DNA of 37,423 nucleotides from contig JAFSIZ010000049.1 of NCBI GenBank assembly GCA_017439555.1, forward strand, positions 1-37,423, given 5' to 3'. The stretch comes from Oscillospiraceae bacterium (GTDB taxonomy: Bacteria > Bacillota > Clostridia > Oscillospirales > JAAYXM01). Under the pieces are notes generated by a model. That model was given only the letters and a program-made list of their open reading frames with translations, was not told the origin of the DNA and ran no database searches. The translations under genes were made by a program, and so were the position numbers. Shown here piece after piece: positions 1 through 8,066 of the stretch; within the stretch, counting starts at the first letter, position 1; each line of letters starts with the position of its first letter.

Positions 1-1
1 A

Positions 2-85
2 GAGACAAAAACGCTTTCAAGGCTTTGCACGGTATTGGAATGCAGGTTGGAAGATATTGCGGAATTTATTCCGGATGAGGAATGA
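2..85 (+). CDS. C-terminal end of an XRE/Cro-CI-type DNA-binding regulator (5' cut by window edge)
   Basis: Only the last 27 codons are in the window. The frame reads KTLSRLC, VLECRLEDIAEF and IPDEE before a TGA stop. This matches the C-terminal end of small cytoplasmic XRE-type helix-turn-helix regulators, which typically finish with a segment like 'L..IC..L.C...DI.E..P'. The DNA-recognition helices themselves are outside the window. The gene is followed within 20 bases by a strong rho-independent terminator, which supports this being the true end of a transcription unit. Target genes cannot be inferred. The family call rests on a short fragment and is moderately sure. Confidence 0.6.
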   Translation, partial: ETKTLSRLCTVLECRLEDIAEFIPDEE

Positions 86-100
86 TCTGAAAATGGAGCA

Positions 101-139
101 ACACGGTGGATTCATCAATGAATCCACCGTGTATTTTTA
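101..139 (+). terminator. Rho-independent terminator of the XRE-type gene
   Basis: A perfect 15-bp inverted repeat (101-115 with 118-132, loop CA) is followed by ATTTTTA on the plus strand. It also lies just beyond the stop of the minus-strand peptidase gene, but on that strand it lacks a good T run, so it mainly serves the plus-strand gene. Confidence 0.85.
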
Positions 140-2005
140 TATCTCTTTTATACTAAGATATCCTGCGTCTGCGAGATAATAGATTGCATCGATATAATCG
201 TTTATAAGCTCGTCGCTCAGCGGCCGGAAGTGGCGCGAGGATTCAACGTTCTCGTCCGTTCCGAGTGCGAGCTTGTTTTCCCAAACGGCTTCAAGGATTA
301 TGTCGCGGAGGTTTTTTCTGCCATCCATCTTGGCTACGATAGTCGCAAACGCGCCGTAAATCATAGCGTTGGGGAGCGGGCGCCTCTCCTCATAAGGAAG
401 CCTTACAAGGTCAAACGGGAAGCCCTCGGTTGCTCTCTGCGGAATAATATTTGCGGCGCTGTCAAGAGCAGGTGAGGAAAATGCCCCTTCCGCCGTCGGC
501 GTGACAGAAAGCTCATCTGCTGCCTTCGCGATTTCCGGGCAGTCAACTGCGCGGAGAAAATCGAGGATAAGCGATTTTTCGCCCTCGAGGAAATATTCCA
601 TACGCGGCCGAGAATTATCTTCTTTTGCAAACGCGAGAAGCTTATTCTTTGCAATCTCGACGCATCCGGGCAAATATTTGCGGACGTTTTCTTCATCGAG
701 AAATGCAACGGTCGCTGTCCAGAGCGCGGCAAAGGAATATGAGCGGCGCACCTTGTCGGGATCGATGCGCTCGGGTATCCAATATGAGCTGTGCCAATGC
801 TTGCATTCTGCTTCTTCATAGTAAATCGTCGGGATTCCGATGGTCGGGTCGCCGAGAATCAGATCATCCCCAAACTCTGTCCGCGCAAACAAACAGCGCT
901 CTTTTCCCGGGAACACTTTCTCAAAAGCTTCTGCACAGAGAAGGAAGAGGTAGTTCCCGAAAAACGGTGAACAATATGGATTGAAGCGCGTTGAGAAATT
1001 CTTGTCGAAGGTATATGCAGGTATGCCATCAATATCGAGCGCACCGAGCACCTTGCCGCGAATCGTATCCTTATAGTGATCCCAAACGGCGGCGAGCCCA
1101 TAGGTCTCTGCGGAAAACACAAGGCGCAGTGAGAAGTTCGGCTGCCCGAGCTTTTTGATAGCCTTTGCGATTTCGATTGATACTATAACGCTTAAAGAGT
1201 TGTCTGTAAAAAACGGCTCAAAAAGATGGGCAACGAGCCATATTTCCTTTTCGCTTTTGCCCTTCACATAGCCGCATACGGCATTGATTTCGCCCTCATA
1301 GCGGCGGCCGTCGCTCTCGGCAAGAAGCTCGACCTCGCCCTTTGCGAGTGCCTCGCGAAGCTTGTCTGCAGTGCGCGGAGAGATGGAAAAGCCGAGAAAC
1401 GGCCTGTCCTCGCTCTGGACGTGCCAATGCGCGTGGTCATCCGTCGCGGCGTTGCACCACGTGATGCAATCAGGCGTTTCCTTTTCCATACCGCGCCCGA
1501 CGCACGAGCTGATAAAGCCTATTGCGCCGCGATCGAGCATCGGGGAGATTTTTGGTGAGCGGCAGACATCATCAGAGGGGAAAAGGATGATTGCGCCGTT
1601 TGCGTCTGCGCCGCCGAGCACCTGCTCCTCAGTCAGGAGACGCGCCTTTATTCCGCCTTCGGGCGCTGCTGTCGAGCCCTTGATAAGGTGGAAAGGGTGG
1701 CGTTCATAATCCGCGACAACAGGGTCATCAAACGGAATTTCCGATTTTACAACAGTGAGCCTGCCCATAGTTGCCTCCCAGGCGAGTGGCGTACGCAAGT
1801 CCTGATATGTCGTTTTGCCGTCTGCCGGGAAGGTGAGAAGCTCAGCGTCTATTCCTTCTCTTTTAAGAAGGCCATATGTATATTCCGCGGCTCTTTTATA
1901 TTCGCGGAAGGTCTGTTTGAATTCAATGTCTGTGAGCGTTGCGGTTTCTTTCATAAGAAAATCAATATCCGCGCCGTCATAGAGCTTTCTGAGAAGTTCC
2001 TGCAT
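137..2005 (-). CDS. M28-like (DUF4910-type) metallopeptidase/aminopeptidase
   Basis: A 622-residue soluble protein with no signal peptide. The family fold is a zinc-dependent exopeptidase with an inserted PA-like domain. A probable metal site is visible: His260 and Asp268 in HLFEPFFTDNS, Glu300 in FSAETYG, the acidic DIDG at 324-327, and a late His in KHWHSSYW. M28 enzymes usually carry two adjacent glutamates at the 300 position. Here the second is Thr, so the metal site may be altered or the protein may belong to the divergent aminopeptidase-like branch. The C-terminal ~150 residues look like an appended helical domain. The start ATG at 2005 has a good AGGAGGA upstream and a consensus promoter, so the gene is monocistronic. 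Cellular substrate unknown. Confidence 0.7.
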   Translation of the reverse strand: MQELLRKLYDGADIDFLMKETATLTDIEFKQTFREYKRAAEYTYGLLKREGIDAELLTFPADGKTTYQDLRTPLAWEATMGRLTVVKSEIPFDDPVVADYERHPFHLIKGSTAAPEGGIKARLLTEEQVLGGADANGAIILFPSDDVCRSPKISPMLDRGAIGFISSCVGRGMEKETPDCITWCNAATDDHAHWHVQSEDRPFLGFSISPRTADKLREALAKGEVELLAESDGRRYEGEINAVCGYVKGKSEKEIWLVAHLFEPFFTDNSLSVIVSIEIAKAIKKLGQPNFSLRLVFSAETYGLAAVWDHYKDTIRGKVLGALDIDGIPAYTFDKNFSTRFNPYCSPFFGNYLFLLCAEAFEKVFPGKERCLFARTEFGDDLILGDPTIGIPTIYYEEAECKHWHSSYWIPERIDPDKVRRSYSFAALWTATVAFLDEENVRKYLPGCVEIAKNKLLAFAKEDNSRPRMEYFLEGEKSLILDFLRAVDCPEIAKAADELSVTPTAEGAFSSPALDSAANIIPQRATEGFPFDLVRLPYEERRPLPNAMIYGAFATIVAKMDGRKNLRDIILEAVWENKLALGTDENVESSRHFRPLSDELINDYIDAIYYLADAGYLSIKEI

Positions 2006-2037
2006 TAAAAAAATCCTCCTGTATAAATTACACTCTA

Positions 2038-2066
2038 ATTATAGAATTGCGCATTATATTTGTCAA
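2038..2066 (-). promoter_or_regulatory. Consensus sigma-70/SigA promoter of the M28-like gene
   Basis: Read on the minus strand, TTGACA (2066-2061) and TATAAT (2043-2038) are separated by exactly 17 bases, 33 bases upstream of the start codon. AGGAGGA at 2020-2014 is the ribosome binding site. This is a perfect consensus housekeeping promoter. Confidence 0.85.
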
Positions 2067-2115
2067 GTGAATTGGAAAGCGATAAAACAGGTGCTGAACT
2101 GCAAAAAATATGACA

Positions 2116-2144
2116 TTGCGATGCTACGACGGATGTGTTATAAT
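2116..2144 (+). promoter_or_regulatory. Extended -10 promoter of thyA-folA
   Basis: TTGCGA (2116-2121), a 17-base spacer, and TATAAT (2139-2144) preceded by TGT, giving an extended -10 element. It lies 33 bases before the thyA start. Confidence 0.75.
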
Positions 2145-2176
2145 ATATTCATAGAAAAAATAAGAGGTGGTTACTT

Positions 2177-3007
2177 GTGAGTCTTGCGGATAAATTGTTT
2201 ATTGAAAATTGCAGAGACATTCTTGAAAACGGAGTCTGGGATAAGGACTATGACGTGCGACCGCGTTGGGAGGACGGCACTCCGGCATATACCATAAAGA
2301 AATTCGGTGTTGTCAACCGTTATGACTTATCAAAAGAGTTTCCCATATTGACAATACGCCGCACTGCGCTCAAATCCGCAGTTGACGAGCTTTTGTGGAT
2401 ATGGCAGAAAAAATCAAACCGCATTTCTGATCTGAAGAGCCATATCTGGGATTCCTGGGCAGACAGCGAGGGAACAATCGGCAAGGCATATGGATATCAG
2501 CTCGGCAAGAAGCATAAATATCGCGAGGGGATGTTCGATCAGGTTGACCGCGTGATATATGACCTCAAAAACAACCCGACAAGCCGCAGAATTATGACAA
2601 ATATATACAACCACGATGAGCTTTCCGAGATGATGCTCTATCCGTGTGCTTATAGCATGACCTTCAATGTGAGCGGAAAGAAGCTCAATGCAATACTCAA
2701 TCAGCGCTCACAGGATATGCTGACGGCAAACGGCTGGAACACCTGCCAGTATGCTGTTCTCGTTCATATGATGGCACACGTCAGCGGCCTTGAGCCGGGC
2801 GAGCTTGTCCACGTTATCGCGGATGCCCATATTTATGACAGGCATATTCCGCTTGTGGAAGAGCTTCTGAAGAATGAAACCTATGACGCGCCGAAGTTCG
2901 TTATGAACACAGAAAAGAAGGATTTCTATGAATTCACTGTGGATGATTTCAGGCTCGAGGGTTATCAATATAGCGAATTTGCCGGAAAAATTCCCGTTGC
3001 GATATAA
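2177..3007 (+). CDS. thyA: Thymidylate synthase (ThyA type)
   Basis: Cytoplasmic enzyme that methylates dUMP to dTMP using 5,10-methylene-tetrahydrofolate, producing dihydrofolate. It is 276 residues long, typical for the family. Key parts visible are the catalytic Cys157 in LYPCAYSM, the phosphate-binding pair SRRIM near 136-140, the QRSQDM segment, and ADAHIYDRH near the end. The C-terminus ends in PVAI, as in classical ThyA. The start is GTG, chosen because AGAGGTGG lies six bases upstream. The CAYS motif differs from the PCH of E. coli ThyA but keeps the nucleophile. It is followed by folA 34 bases later, a classical pairing in which FolA recycles the dihydrofolate that ThyA makes. Confidence 0.97.
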   Translation: MSLADKLFIENCRDILENGVWDKDYDVRPRWEDGTPAYTIKKFGVVNRYDLSKEFPILTIRRTALKSAVDELLWIWQKKSNRISDLKSHIWDSWADSEGTIGKAYGYQLGKKHKYREGMFDQVDRVIYDLKNNPTSRRIMTNIYNHDELSEMMLYPCAYSMTFNVSGKKLNAILNQRSQDMLTANGWNTCQYAVLVHMMAHVSGLEPGELVHVIADAHIYDRHIPLVEELLKNETYDAPKFVMNTEKKDFYEFTVDDFRLEGYQYSEFAGKIPVAI

Positions 3008-3041
3008 AAAGCATAATAAAAGATAACAGGGAGGAATCGTT

Positions 3042-3527
3042 GTGAATATCATAGCTGCGGCAGATCTCGGATGGGGAATAGGAAAAGAAGGCGCTCTGCT
3101 CTATAGCATTCCCGAGGATATGAGATTTTTCAGAGAGACCACAACAGGCAAAACCGTTATAATGGGAAGGACGACGCTCGAATCACTGCCGGGCGGAAAG
3201 CCGCTTCCGAAACGCAGAAATATCATCATGTCGCGCACACTTGAGGCTGTTGAAGGTGCGGAGGTCTGCAAGACACAGGAAGAGCTTCTTGCACTTGTTG
3301 AAAACGAAAACAGCGAGGATGTTTTTGTCATCGGCGGTGAGAGCATATACCGCGAGCTTCTGCCGCTCTGCGACACAGCGTATATCACACGCATTGAGAC
3401 AAAGCGCGATGCAGACAGGTTTCTTGTAAACCTCGATGAGGATGATGAATGGGAAATTGTCCGCCAATCTCCGATGTATGCAAGAGACGGTGTGTGCTTT
3501 AAATTTGTAACCTATAAAAGAAAATAG
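3042..3527 (+). CDS. folA: Dihydrofolate reductase
   Basis: A 161-residue NADPH-dependent enzyme that reduces dihydrofolate to tetrahydrofolate in the cytoplasm. The family signature is present: N-terminal IIAAADLGWGIGKEG, the active-site acid Asp26 in IPEDMRFF, the cofactor segment VIMGRTTLESLP, and the late VFVIGGESIYRELLP. The start is GTG with AGGGAGG upstream. It forms a two-gene operon with thyA and is closed by a terminator, so dTMP synthesis and folate recycling are coupled. Nothing in the active site suggests trimethoprim-insensitive variants, but that cannot be judged from sequence alone. Confidence 0.96.
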   Translation: MNIIAAADLGWGIGKEGALLYSIPEDMRFFRETTTGKTVIMGRTTLESLPGGKPLPKRRNIIMSRTLEAVEGAEVCKTQEELLALVENENSEDVFVIGGESIYRELLPLCDTAYITRIETKRDADRFLVNLDEDDEWEIVRQSPMYARDGVCFKFVTYKRK

Positions 3528-3541
3528 TTCTGAATACAGAG

Positions 3542-3582
3542 CACAAAAATCGGCAACACTTTATGTGAGCCGGTTTTTTGTG
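3542..3582 (+). terminator. Terminator after thyA-folA
   Basis: CACAAAAATCGGC pairs with GCCGGTTTTTTGTG around a 13-base loop, with the T run inside the descending arm. It separates folA from the flavodiiron gene. Confidence 0.8.
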
Positions 3583-3611
3583 ATTTTCCATAAAACTGTT
3601 GCAAATGTCAC

Positions 3612-3640
3612 TGTTTTTCGCGGCATAACTATGCAATAAT
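3612..3640 (+). promoter_or_regulatory. Probable promoter of the flavodiiron-rubredoxin pair
   Basis: An AATAAT -10 (3635-3640) lies 28 bases before the start codon. The -35 region (TGTTTT at 3612-3617) with 17-base spacing is weak, so position is approximate. Confidence 0.4.
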
Positions 3641-3668
3641 AGATACAGAAAGAAAGGAAGACTTTAAA

Positions 3669-4823
3669 ATGCAAATCACAAAAGACATCAGATATATAGG
3701 AGTAAACGATCACGACATTGACCTGTTTGAGGGGCAATATGTTGTGCCGAACGGAATATCATATAATTCATATGCAATAATTGATGAAAAGATTGCAATT
3801 ATGGATTCTGTCGATGCACGCTTTGGAGACGAATGGCTTGCAAACATTGAAAAAGAGCTTTCGGGGCGAAATCCCGATTATCTCATAGTTCAGCATATGG
3901 AGCCCGACCACTCTTCAAACATAGCGAGCTTCGTTGAGAAATATCCGAAGGCAAAGCTTGTTGCATCTGAGCGCGCCTTCGGTATGATGAAGAACTTTTT
4001 CTGCATAGAGCCGGGCGATAACAAAATCGTTGTTGGTGAGGGGGATACTCTGGAGCTCGGCTCACACATACTCACATTCGTAACCGCGCCGATGGTTCAC
4101 TGGCCTGAGGTTATCGTGACCTATGACAATGCGGATAAGGTTCTTTTCTCGGCAGACGGTTTCGGAAAGTTCGGGGCGCTCGATGTCGAAGAGGACTGGG
4201 CTTGTGAGGCAAGAAGATATTATATCGGCATCGTCGGGAAATACGGTGTGCAGGTGCAGGCACTTCTCAAAAAGGCCGCAGCGCTCGATATCGAAATGAT
4301 CTGTCCGCTTCATGGACCGGTGCTGTCGGAAAACCTCGGATATTATATCAATCTCTATGATACCTGGTCAGCCTACAGACCTGAGGAAGAGGGCGTCACA
4401 ATCGCATATACCTCGGTCTATGGCAACACGAAAAAAGCGGCGCTTGCGCTTGCCGAAAAGCTCCGCGCAAACGGATGCCCCAAGGTTGCCGTGAGCGATC
4501 TTGCGCGCTGTGATATGGCAGAGGCTGTTGAGGATGCGTTCCGCTACAGCAAGCTTGTTCTCGCAACGACAACATATAACGGCGATATGTTCCCGTTTAT
4601 GAAGACGTTTATCGATGCGCTCATCGAGCGCAATTTCCAGAACAGAACAGTTGCGTTTATCGAAAACGGAAGCTGGGCACCTGTCGCAGCAAAGAAGATG
4701 CGCGATATGTTTGAGAAGAGCAAGAATATAACCTTTGCGGAAAATTCTGTGAAGATTGTGTCTGCGCTCAATGAAGAAAGCGAAGCCGGGCTCGATGCTC
4801 TTGCAGCAGAGCTTTGCAAATAA
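3669..4823 (+). CDS. fprA: FprA-family flavodiiron protein (A-type flavoprotein)
   Basis: Cytoplasmic oxygen and/or nitric oxide reductase of anaerobes. It is 384 residues long. The N-terminal beta-lactamase-like domain carries a full diiron site: His76, Glu78, Asp80 and His81 in HMEPDH, His144 in MVHWPE, Asp163 in SADGFG and His215 in PLHGP. The C-terminal half from about residue 245 is a flavodoxin domain with the FMN loop TSVYGNT. Start ATG with AAGGAAG upstream. The rubredoxin gene 30 bases downstream is the expected electron donor. Whether O2 or NO is the preferred substrate cannot be read from the sequence. Confidence 0.95.
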   Translation: MQITKDIRYIGVNDHDIDLFEGQYVVPNGISYNSYAIIDEKIAIMDSVDARFGDEWLANIEKELSGRNPDYLIVQHMEPDHSSNIASFVEKYPKAKLVASERAFGMMKNFFCIEPGDNKIVVGEGDTLELGSHILTFVTAPMVHWPEVIVTYDNADKVLFSADGFGKFGALDVEEDWACEARRYYIGIVGKYGVQVQALLKKAAALDIEMICPLHGPVLSENLGYYINLYDTWSAYRPEEEGVTIAYTSVYGNTKKAALALAEKLRANGCPKVAVSDLARCDMAEAVEDAFRYSKLVLATTTYNGDMFPFMKTFIDALIERNFQNRTVAFIENGSWAPVAAKKMRDMFEKSKNITFAENSVKIVSALNEESEAGLDALAAELCK

Positions 4824-4853
4824 ATATAAAAAGAAAAAAGGAGAAAGTATGTT

Positions 4854-5009
4854 ATGAAATATGTATGCGATGTATGCGGATGGGTCTATGACGAGGCCGA
4901 GGGCGCACCTGATATGGGAATAGAGCCGGGAACAAAGTTTGCCGATCTTCCCGATGATTTTGAATGTCCTCTCTGCGGCGTCGGCAAAGACAGCTTCAGC
5001 GAAGAATAA
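4854..5009 (+). CDS. Rubredoxin
   Basis: A 51-residue small iron protein that carries single electrons. Two CxxC knuckles bind one iron: CDVCGW near residues 5-9 and CPLCGVGK near 38-45. The conserved YDEAEGAPD and [13 protein letters not shown] segments between them are typical. An ATG five bases earlier is out of frame and stops at once, so the start is 4854, after AAAGGAG. It sits directly behind the flavodiiron protein gene, and flavodiiron proteins of this type take electrons from rubredoxin. The pair is therefore likely an O2/NO scavenging module. Confidence 0.96.
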   Translation: MKYVCDVCGWVYDEAEGAPDMGIEPGTKFADLPDDFECPLCGVGKDSFSEE

Positions 5010-5018
5010 TGTAAACAT

Positions 5019-5048
5019 AAAAGCGGCTGCATACTGTAGCCGCTTTTT
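5019..5048 (+). terminator. Terminator after rubredoxin
   Basis: AAAAGCGGCT (5019-5028) pairs with AGCCGCTTTT (5038-5047), followed by another T. Confidence 0.85.
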
Positions 5049-5066
5049 GCAAAAGGATGTGTTTTT

Positions 5067-5819
5067 ATGAATATGGTATTGCTGACGGCAATCGGTGTCG
5101 GAGGGGCGACGGTTTTCGGCTCACTCATAGGCTTTGCATTCAAGAAAATATCACATAGATTTTCCGATATTGTTCTCTCGTTTGCGGCAGGGGTTATGCT
5201 TGCCGCCGCGGTGCTCGGGCTGATATTGCCGTCTCTTGAATATGGCGGAAGGTTCGGGATAATAATCACGGTTGCAGGCATATTCGCAGGCGCACTGTGT
5301 CTCAATTTCATTGACAAGCTTGTGCCTCATCTCCACAAGCTTGTCGGAGTTGAGGATGAAGAGCACAAAAACTCAAGCCTCAGCCGCGTGCTCCTGTTCG
5401 TTATGGCGATTGCAATACACAATCTGCCGGAGGGAATTGCGGCAGGTGTCGGCTTCGGCTCGGGTAACACGGCGCAGGCCCTTGTGATAGCAGGCGGCAT
5501 CGCGCTTCAGAACATGCCTGAGGGTATGGTCATCATAGGTCCGATGCTTGCGGCAGGTGTCAGCCCGAAGCGCACGTTTGTATGCGCGATGATGACAGGG
5601 CTTGTCGAGGTTGTCGGCACGCTTATAGGATATTTTGCAGTCAGCGTTTCTGAGGCGGTGCTTCCTTTTGCGCTTGCCTTTGCAGGCGGCACGATGCTCT
5701 ATGTCATAAGCGACGAAATGATACCGGAAACCCATGCCCACGGAAGCCAGCGCGGAGCTACATATGCACTGCTCGTCGGTTTCTGCGTTATGCTGATAAC
5801 CGATGTTTTGCTCGGATAA
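5067..5819 (+). CDS. ZIP-family divalent metal transporter
   Basis: A 250-residue integral membrane protein with about eight hydrophobic helices. It carries the two ZIP signatures in helices IV and V: HNLPEGIAAGVGFG near residue 115 and ALQNMPEGMVIIGP near 150. The His and Glu residues in these helices line the metal path. A short polar loop after residue 85 contains HLHK and EDEEH, typical metal-rich loop features. Substrate is probably zinc, iron or another divalent metal, imported to the cytoplasm, but sequence does not fix it. It is a single-gene unit bounded by terminators on both sides, with AAAAGGA before the start. Confidence 0.9.
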   Translation: MNMVLLTAIGVGGATVFGSLIGFAFKKISHRFSDIVLSFAAGVMLAAAVLGLILPSLEYGGRFGIIITVAGIFAGALCLNFIDKLVPHLHKLVGVEDEEHKNSSLSRVLLFVMAIAIHNLPEGIAAGVGFGSGNTAQALVIAGGIALQNMPEGMVIIGPMLAAGVSPKRTFVCAMMTGLVEVVGTLIGYFAVSVSEAVLPFALAFAGGTMLYVISDEMIPETHAHGSQRGATYALLVGFCVMLITDVLLG

Positions 5820-5840
5820 TGATAAAATGATTAATAATAA

Positions 5841-5873
5841 AAATACCGTCTGTTGAAAACAGACGGTATTTTG
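5841..5873. terminator. Bidirectional terminator between the ZIP transporter gene and upp
   Basis: AAATACCGTCTGTT (5841-5854) pairs perfectly with AACAGACGGTATTT (5858-5871) around a 3-base loop. It has A/T runs on both arms and serves two convergent genes. Confidence 0.9.
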
Positions 5874-5882
5874 CGTTTTGTA

Positions 5883-6512
5883 TTATTTCGTGCCGAATAT
5901 TCTGTCTCCGGCATCGCCGAGACCGGGAACGATATATGCGTTTTCGTTGAGCTTTTCATCAAGCGCGGCAACATAGATATCGACATCCGGGTGTGCCTCC
6001 TGAACAGCTTTGACGCCCTCGGGTGCGGCAACAAGGCACATGAGCTTTATCTGAGTGCAGCCCTTGTCCTTGAGCATCGAGATTGCATCCGTTGCACTGC
6101 CTCCTGTTGCGAGCATCGGATCGGTGACGATAACCATTCGGTTTTCAATGTCGCTCGGAAGCTTGCAATAATAGAATACAGGCTTGTGAGTCTCTTCGTT
6201 GCGATAGAGACCGATATGACCGACCTTTGCAACGGGGAGAAGTGTGAGCAGGCCGTCTACCATACCGATGCCTGCGCGGAGGATCGGAACGATTGCGAGC
6301 TTTTTACCTGCAACCTCCTTGGCTGTCATCTTACCCATAGGAGTTTCGATTTCAACATCGCGGAGAGGAATATCTCTCGTGATTTCATAGCCCATAAGAA
6401 GCGCAATCTCATTGAGAAGCTCGCGGAAGTCCTTTGAGCCTGTCTCCTTGTTACGCATAATTGTGAGCTTGTGCTGAATGAGAGGATGATCGATAATGTT
6501 AAGTTTTCCCAT
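5883..6512 (-). CDS. upp: Uracil phosphoribosyltransferase
   Basis: A 209-residue cytoplasmic salvage enzyme making UMP from uracil and PRPP. The PRPP-binding segment [12 protein letters not shown] is intact, and the C-terminal uracil-binding region with [13 protein letters not shown] is present. The frame extends to a GTG at 6521, but the purine-rich AAAAGGGAC site lies directly against that GTG. The ATG at 6512 has 9-base spacing and gives the family's usual MGKLN start and length, so 6512 is preferred. It is a single gene with its own promoter, transcribed convergently with the ZIP gene and divergently from the Rnf operon. Confidence 0.96.
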   Translation of the reverse strand: MGKLNIIDHPLIQHKLTIMRNKETGSKDFRELLNEIALLMGYEITRDIPLRDVEIETPMGKMTAKEVAGKKLAIVPILRAGIGMVDGLLTLLPVAKVGHIGLYRNEETHKPVFYYCKLPSDIENRMVIVTDPMLATGGSATDAISMLKDKGCTQIKLMCLVAAPEGVKAVQEAHPDVDIYVAALDEKLNENAYIVPGLGDAGDRIFGTK

Positions 6513-6545
6513 ATTTATCACGTCCCTTTTTCTGCTGTTTTCTTT

Positions 6546-6574
6546 ATTATACTACGCAATTTGCCGGATGACAA
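6546..6574 (-). promoter_or_regulatory. Promoter of upp
   Basis: On the minus strand TTGTCA (6574-6569), 17-base spacer, TATAAT (6551-6546). Confidence 0.8.
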
Positions 6575-6638
6575 CATAAAAATCAAAAAAGCAGATTGTA
6601 AATTTTCTCATAACTTTCGTCTATATTCACAAGAAAGC

Positions 6639-6667
6639 TTGCAAGTTGAGGGCATTTGTTGTAAAAT
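6639..6667 (+). promoter_or_regulatory. Promoter of the rnf operon
   Basis: TTGCAA (6639-6644), 17-base spacer, TAAAAT (6662-6667). The leader to rnfC is about 60 bases, AT rich, with no hairpin strong enough to call. Confidence 0.65.
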
Positions 6668-6734
6668 AATATATGTATAAATATATCAAAACACAAAAAG
6701 GTGAAATAAAAATATGTTATGAGAGGTGAAGTGA

Positions 6735-8066
6735 ATGGCGGTGAATTTTAAAGGCGGATGCCATCCGGACGCTAAAAAGAATGCAACCTATAAAAAACCT
6801 ATAGATGAAATGAAGTCTGCGGCAGAGCTTGTATTTCCGATGCTTATGCACAAGGGCTCACCTTGCGGGCCGATAGTTGAGGTCGGGCAGCGTGTGCTTG
6901 TCGGGCAGAAGATTGCGGAATCGACAGCGGAGGATTCCGCGCCGATACATTCCTCGGTTTCGGGAACGGTAAAGGCGATAGAGCCGCGCATTAATATAGA
7001 CGGAGAGAAAATTCTCTCGGTTGTGATTGAAAACGATTTTGCAGATGAGGAGACAGAGCCTGCGGCCGACTATGACAGATTTCGCACGCTTTCGGCAAAA
7101 GAGCTTGCAAGCCTTGTGCGTGAGGCAGGCATCGTCGGGCTCGGCGGCTCGGCGCGTCCTCTTTCTCAGAAGATTCTTGCCGCTGAAGGCAGAGTTGACA
7201 CGCTTATTATCAACGGCGCCGAGTGTGAGCCATATGTAACTGCAGACAACAGAATGATGGTCGAATACAGTGAAGAGCTTTATGACGGTGCGATGCTGAT
7301 AGCAAAGGCTCTTGAAATCCGGGATATAACGCTTGCCATCGAATCGGACAAGTCTCACGCGATAGCGGAGATGCACCGCGTCTTTGCAAAGAAGACGGGC
7401 ATAAAGCTTTGCGTTGTCCACACGAAATATCCCCAGGGGGCAGAGCGCCAGGTGATAAAATCCGTCACGCGGCGCGAGGTACCGCCGGACGGTACGCCTT
7501 ATGACATCGGAGTTATAACCGTCAATGTTTCGACAGCCGTTGCCGTTTCGCGCGCAGTGCGCGAGGGAAAGCCGCTTACGACACGCATTATAACGGTTTC
7601 CGGCTCTGCTGTTGCCAATCCCAAAAACCTTATAGTCAAGCTCGGCACGCCGATCGGGGATCTCATTGAGGCGTGCGGAGGTTTTCTCGAGCATCCCGAG
7701 CGCGTAATTGCAGGCGGCCCGATGATGGGTAAAACGCAATATTCGCTTGATGCTCCCGTTGTGAAGGGTACAAATGCCGTTCTGGCATTTTGTCGCGGCG
7801 AGGACAAGACAGAGCCTGAGGGCGTGTGTATACATTGCGGAAAATGCGTCGGCGTCTGCCCGATGCAGCTTATGCCGGTCTATATCTACCGCGCTTATAA
7901 GGCTGATAAGCTTTCTGAATGTGTAAAGCTCAATGTGAGCGATTGCACGGAGTGTGGCTGCTGTGCATATATATGCCCGGCGAGGATTTCGCTTGTTTCT
8001 GCGTTCCGCGCCGTCAAGAAAAAGATTGAAGACGTAAAGAAGGAGGAAAAGGTCGATGAAGCTTGA
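6735..8066 (+). CDS. rnfC: RnfC subunit of Rnf-type ion-translocating ferredoxin:NAD oxidoreductase
   Basis: Peripheral cytoplasmic subunit that binds NADH and FMN, 443 residues, first gene of the operon. The N-terminal barrel-sandwich domain and the SLBB-like middle are recognisable. AECEPYVTADNRMM near 165-180 matches the family. The two C-terminal ferredoxin clusters are complete: Cys365, 368, 371, 375 and Cys404, 407, 410, 414. The glycine-rich nucleotide/flavin loop near residue 135 reads GLGGSARPLSQK, where the family normally has GLGGAxFPTxxK. The Phe-Pro is replaced by Arg-Pro, an unusual change next to the flavin. Start ATG follows GAGAGGTGA. It overlaps rnfD by 11 bases. Confidence 0.93.
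   Translation: MAVNFKGGCHPDAKKNATYKKPIDEMKSAAELVFPMLMHKGSPCGPIVEVGQRVLVGQKIAESTAEDSAPIHSSVSGTVKAIEPRINIDGEKILSVVIENDFADEETEPAADYDRFRTLSAKELASLVREAGIVGLGGSARPLSQKILAAEGRVDTLIINGAECEPYVTADNRMMVEYSEELYDGAMLIAKALEIRDITLAIESDKSHAIAEMHRVFAKKTGIKLCVVHTKYPQGAERQVIKSVTRREVPPDGTPYDIGVITVNVSTAVAVSRAVREGKPLTTRIITVSGSAVANPKNLIVKLGTPIGDLIEACGGFLEHPERVIAGGPMMGKTQYSLDAPVVKGTNAVLAFCRGEDKTEPEGVCIHCGKCVGVCPMQLMPVYIYRAYKADKLSECVKLNVSDCTECGCCAYICPARISLVSAFRAVKKKIEDVKKEEKVDEA

Noticed and set aside
5853-6437. A plus-strand open frame across upp
   Set aside because: Opposite strand of a certain upp gene, begins within a terminator, and has no recognisable protein features.
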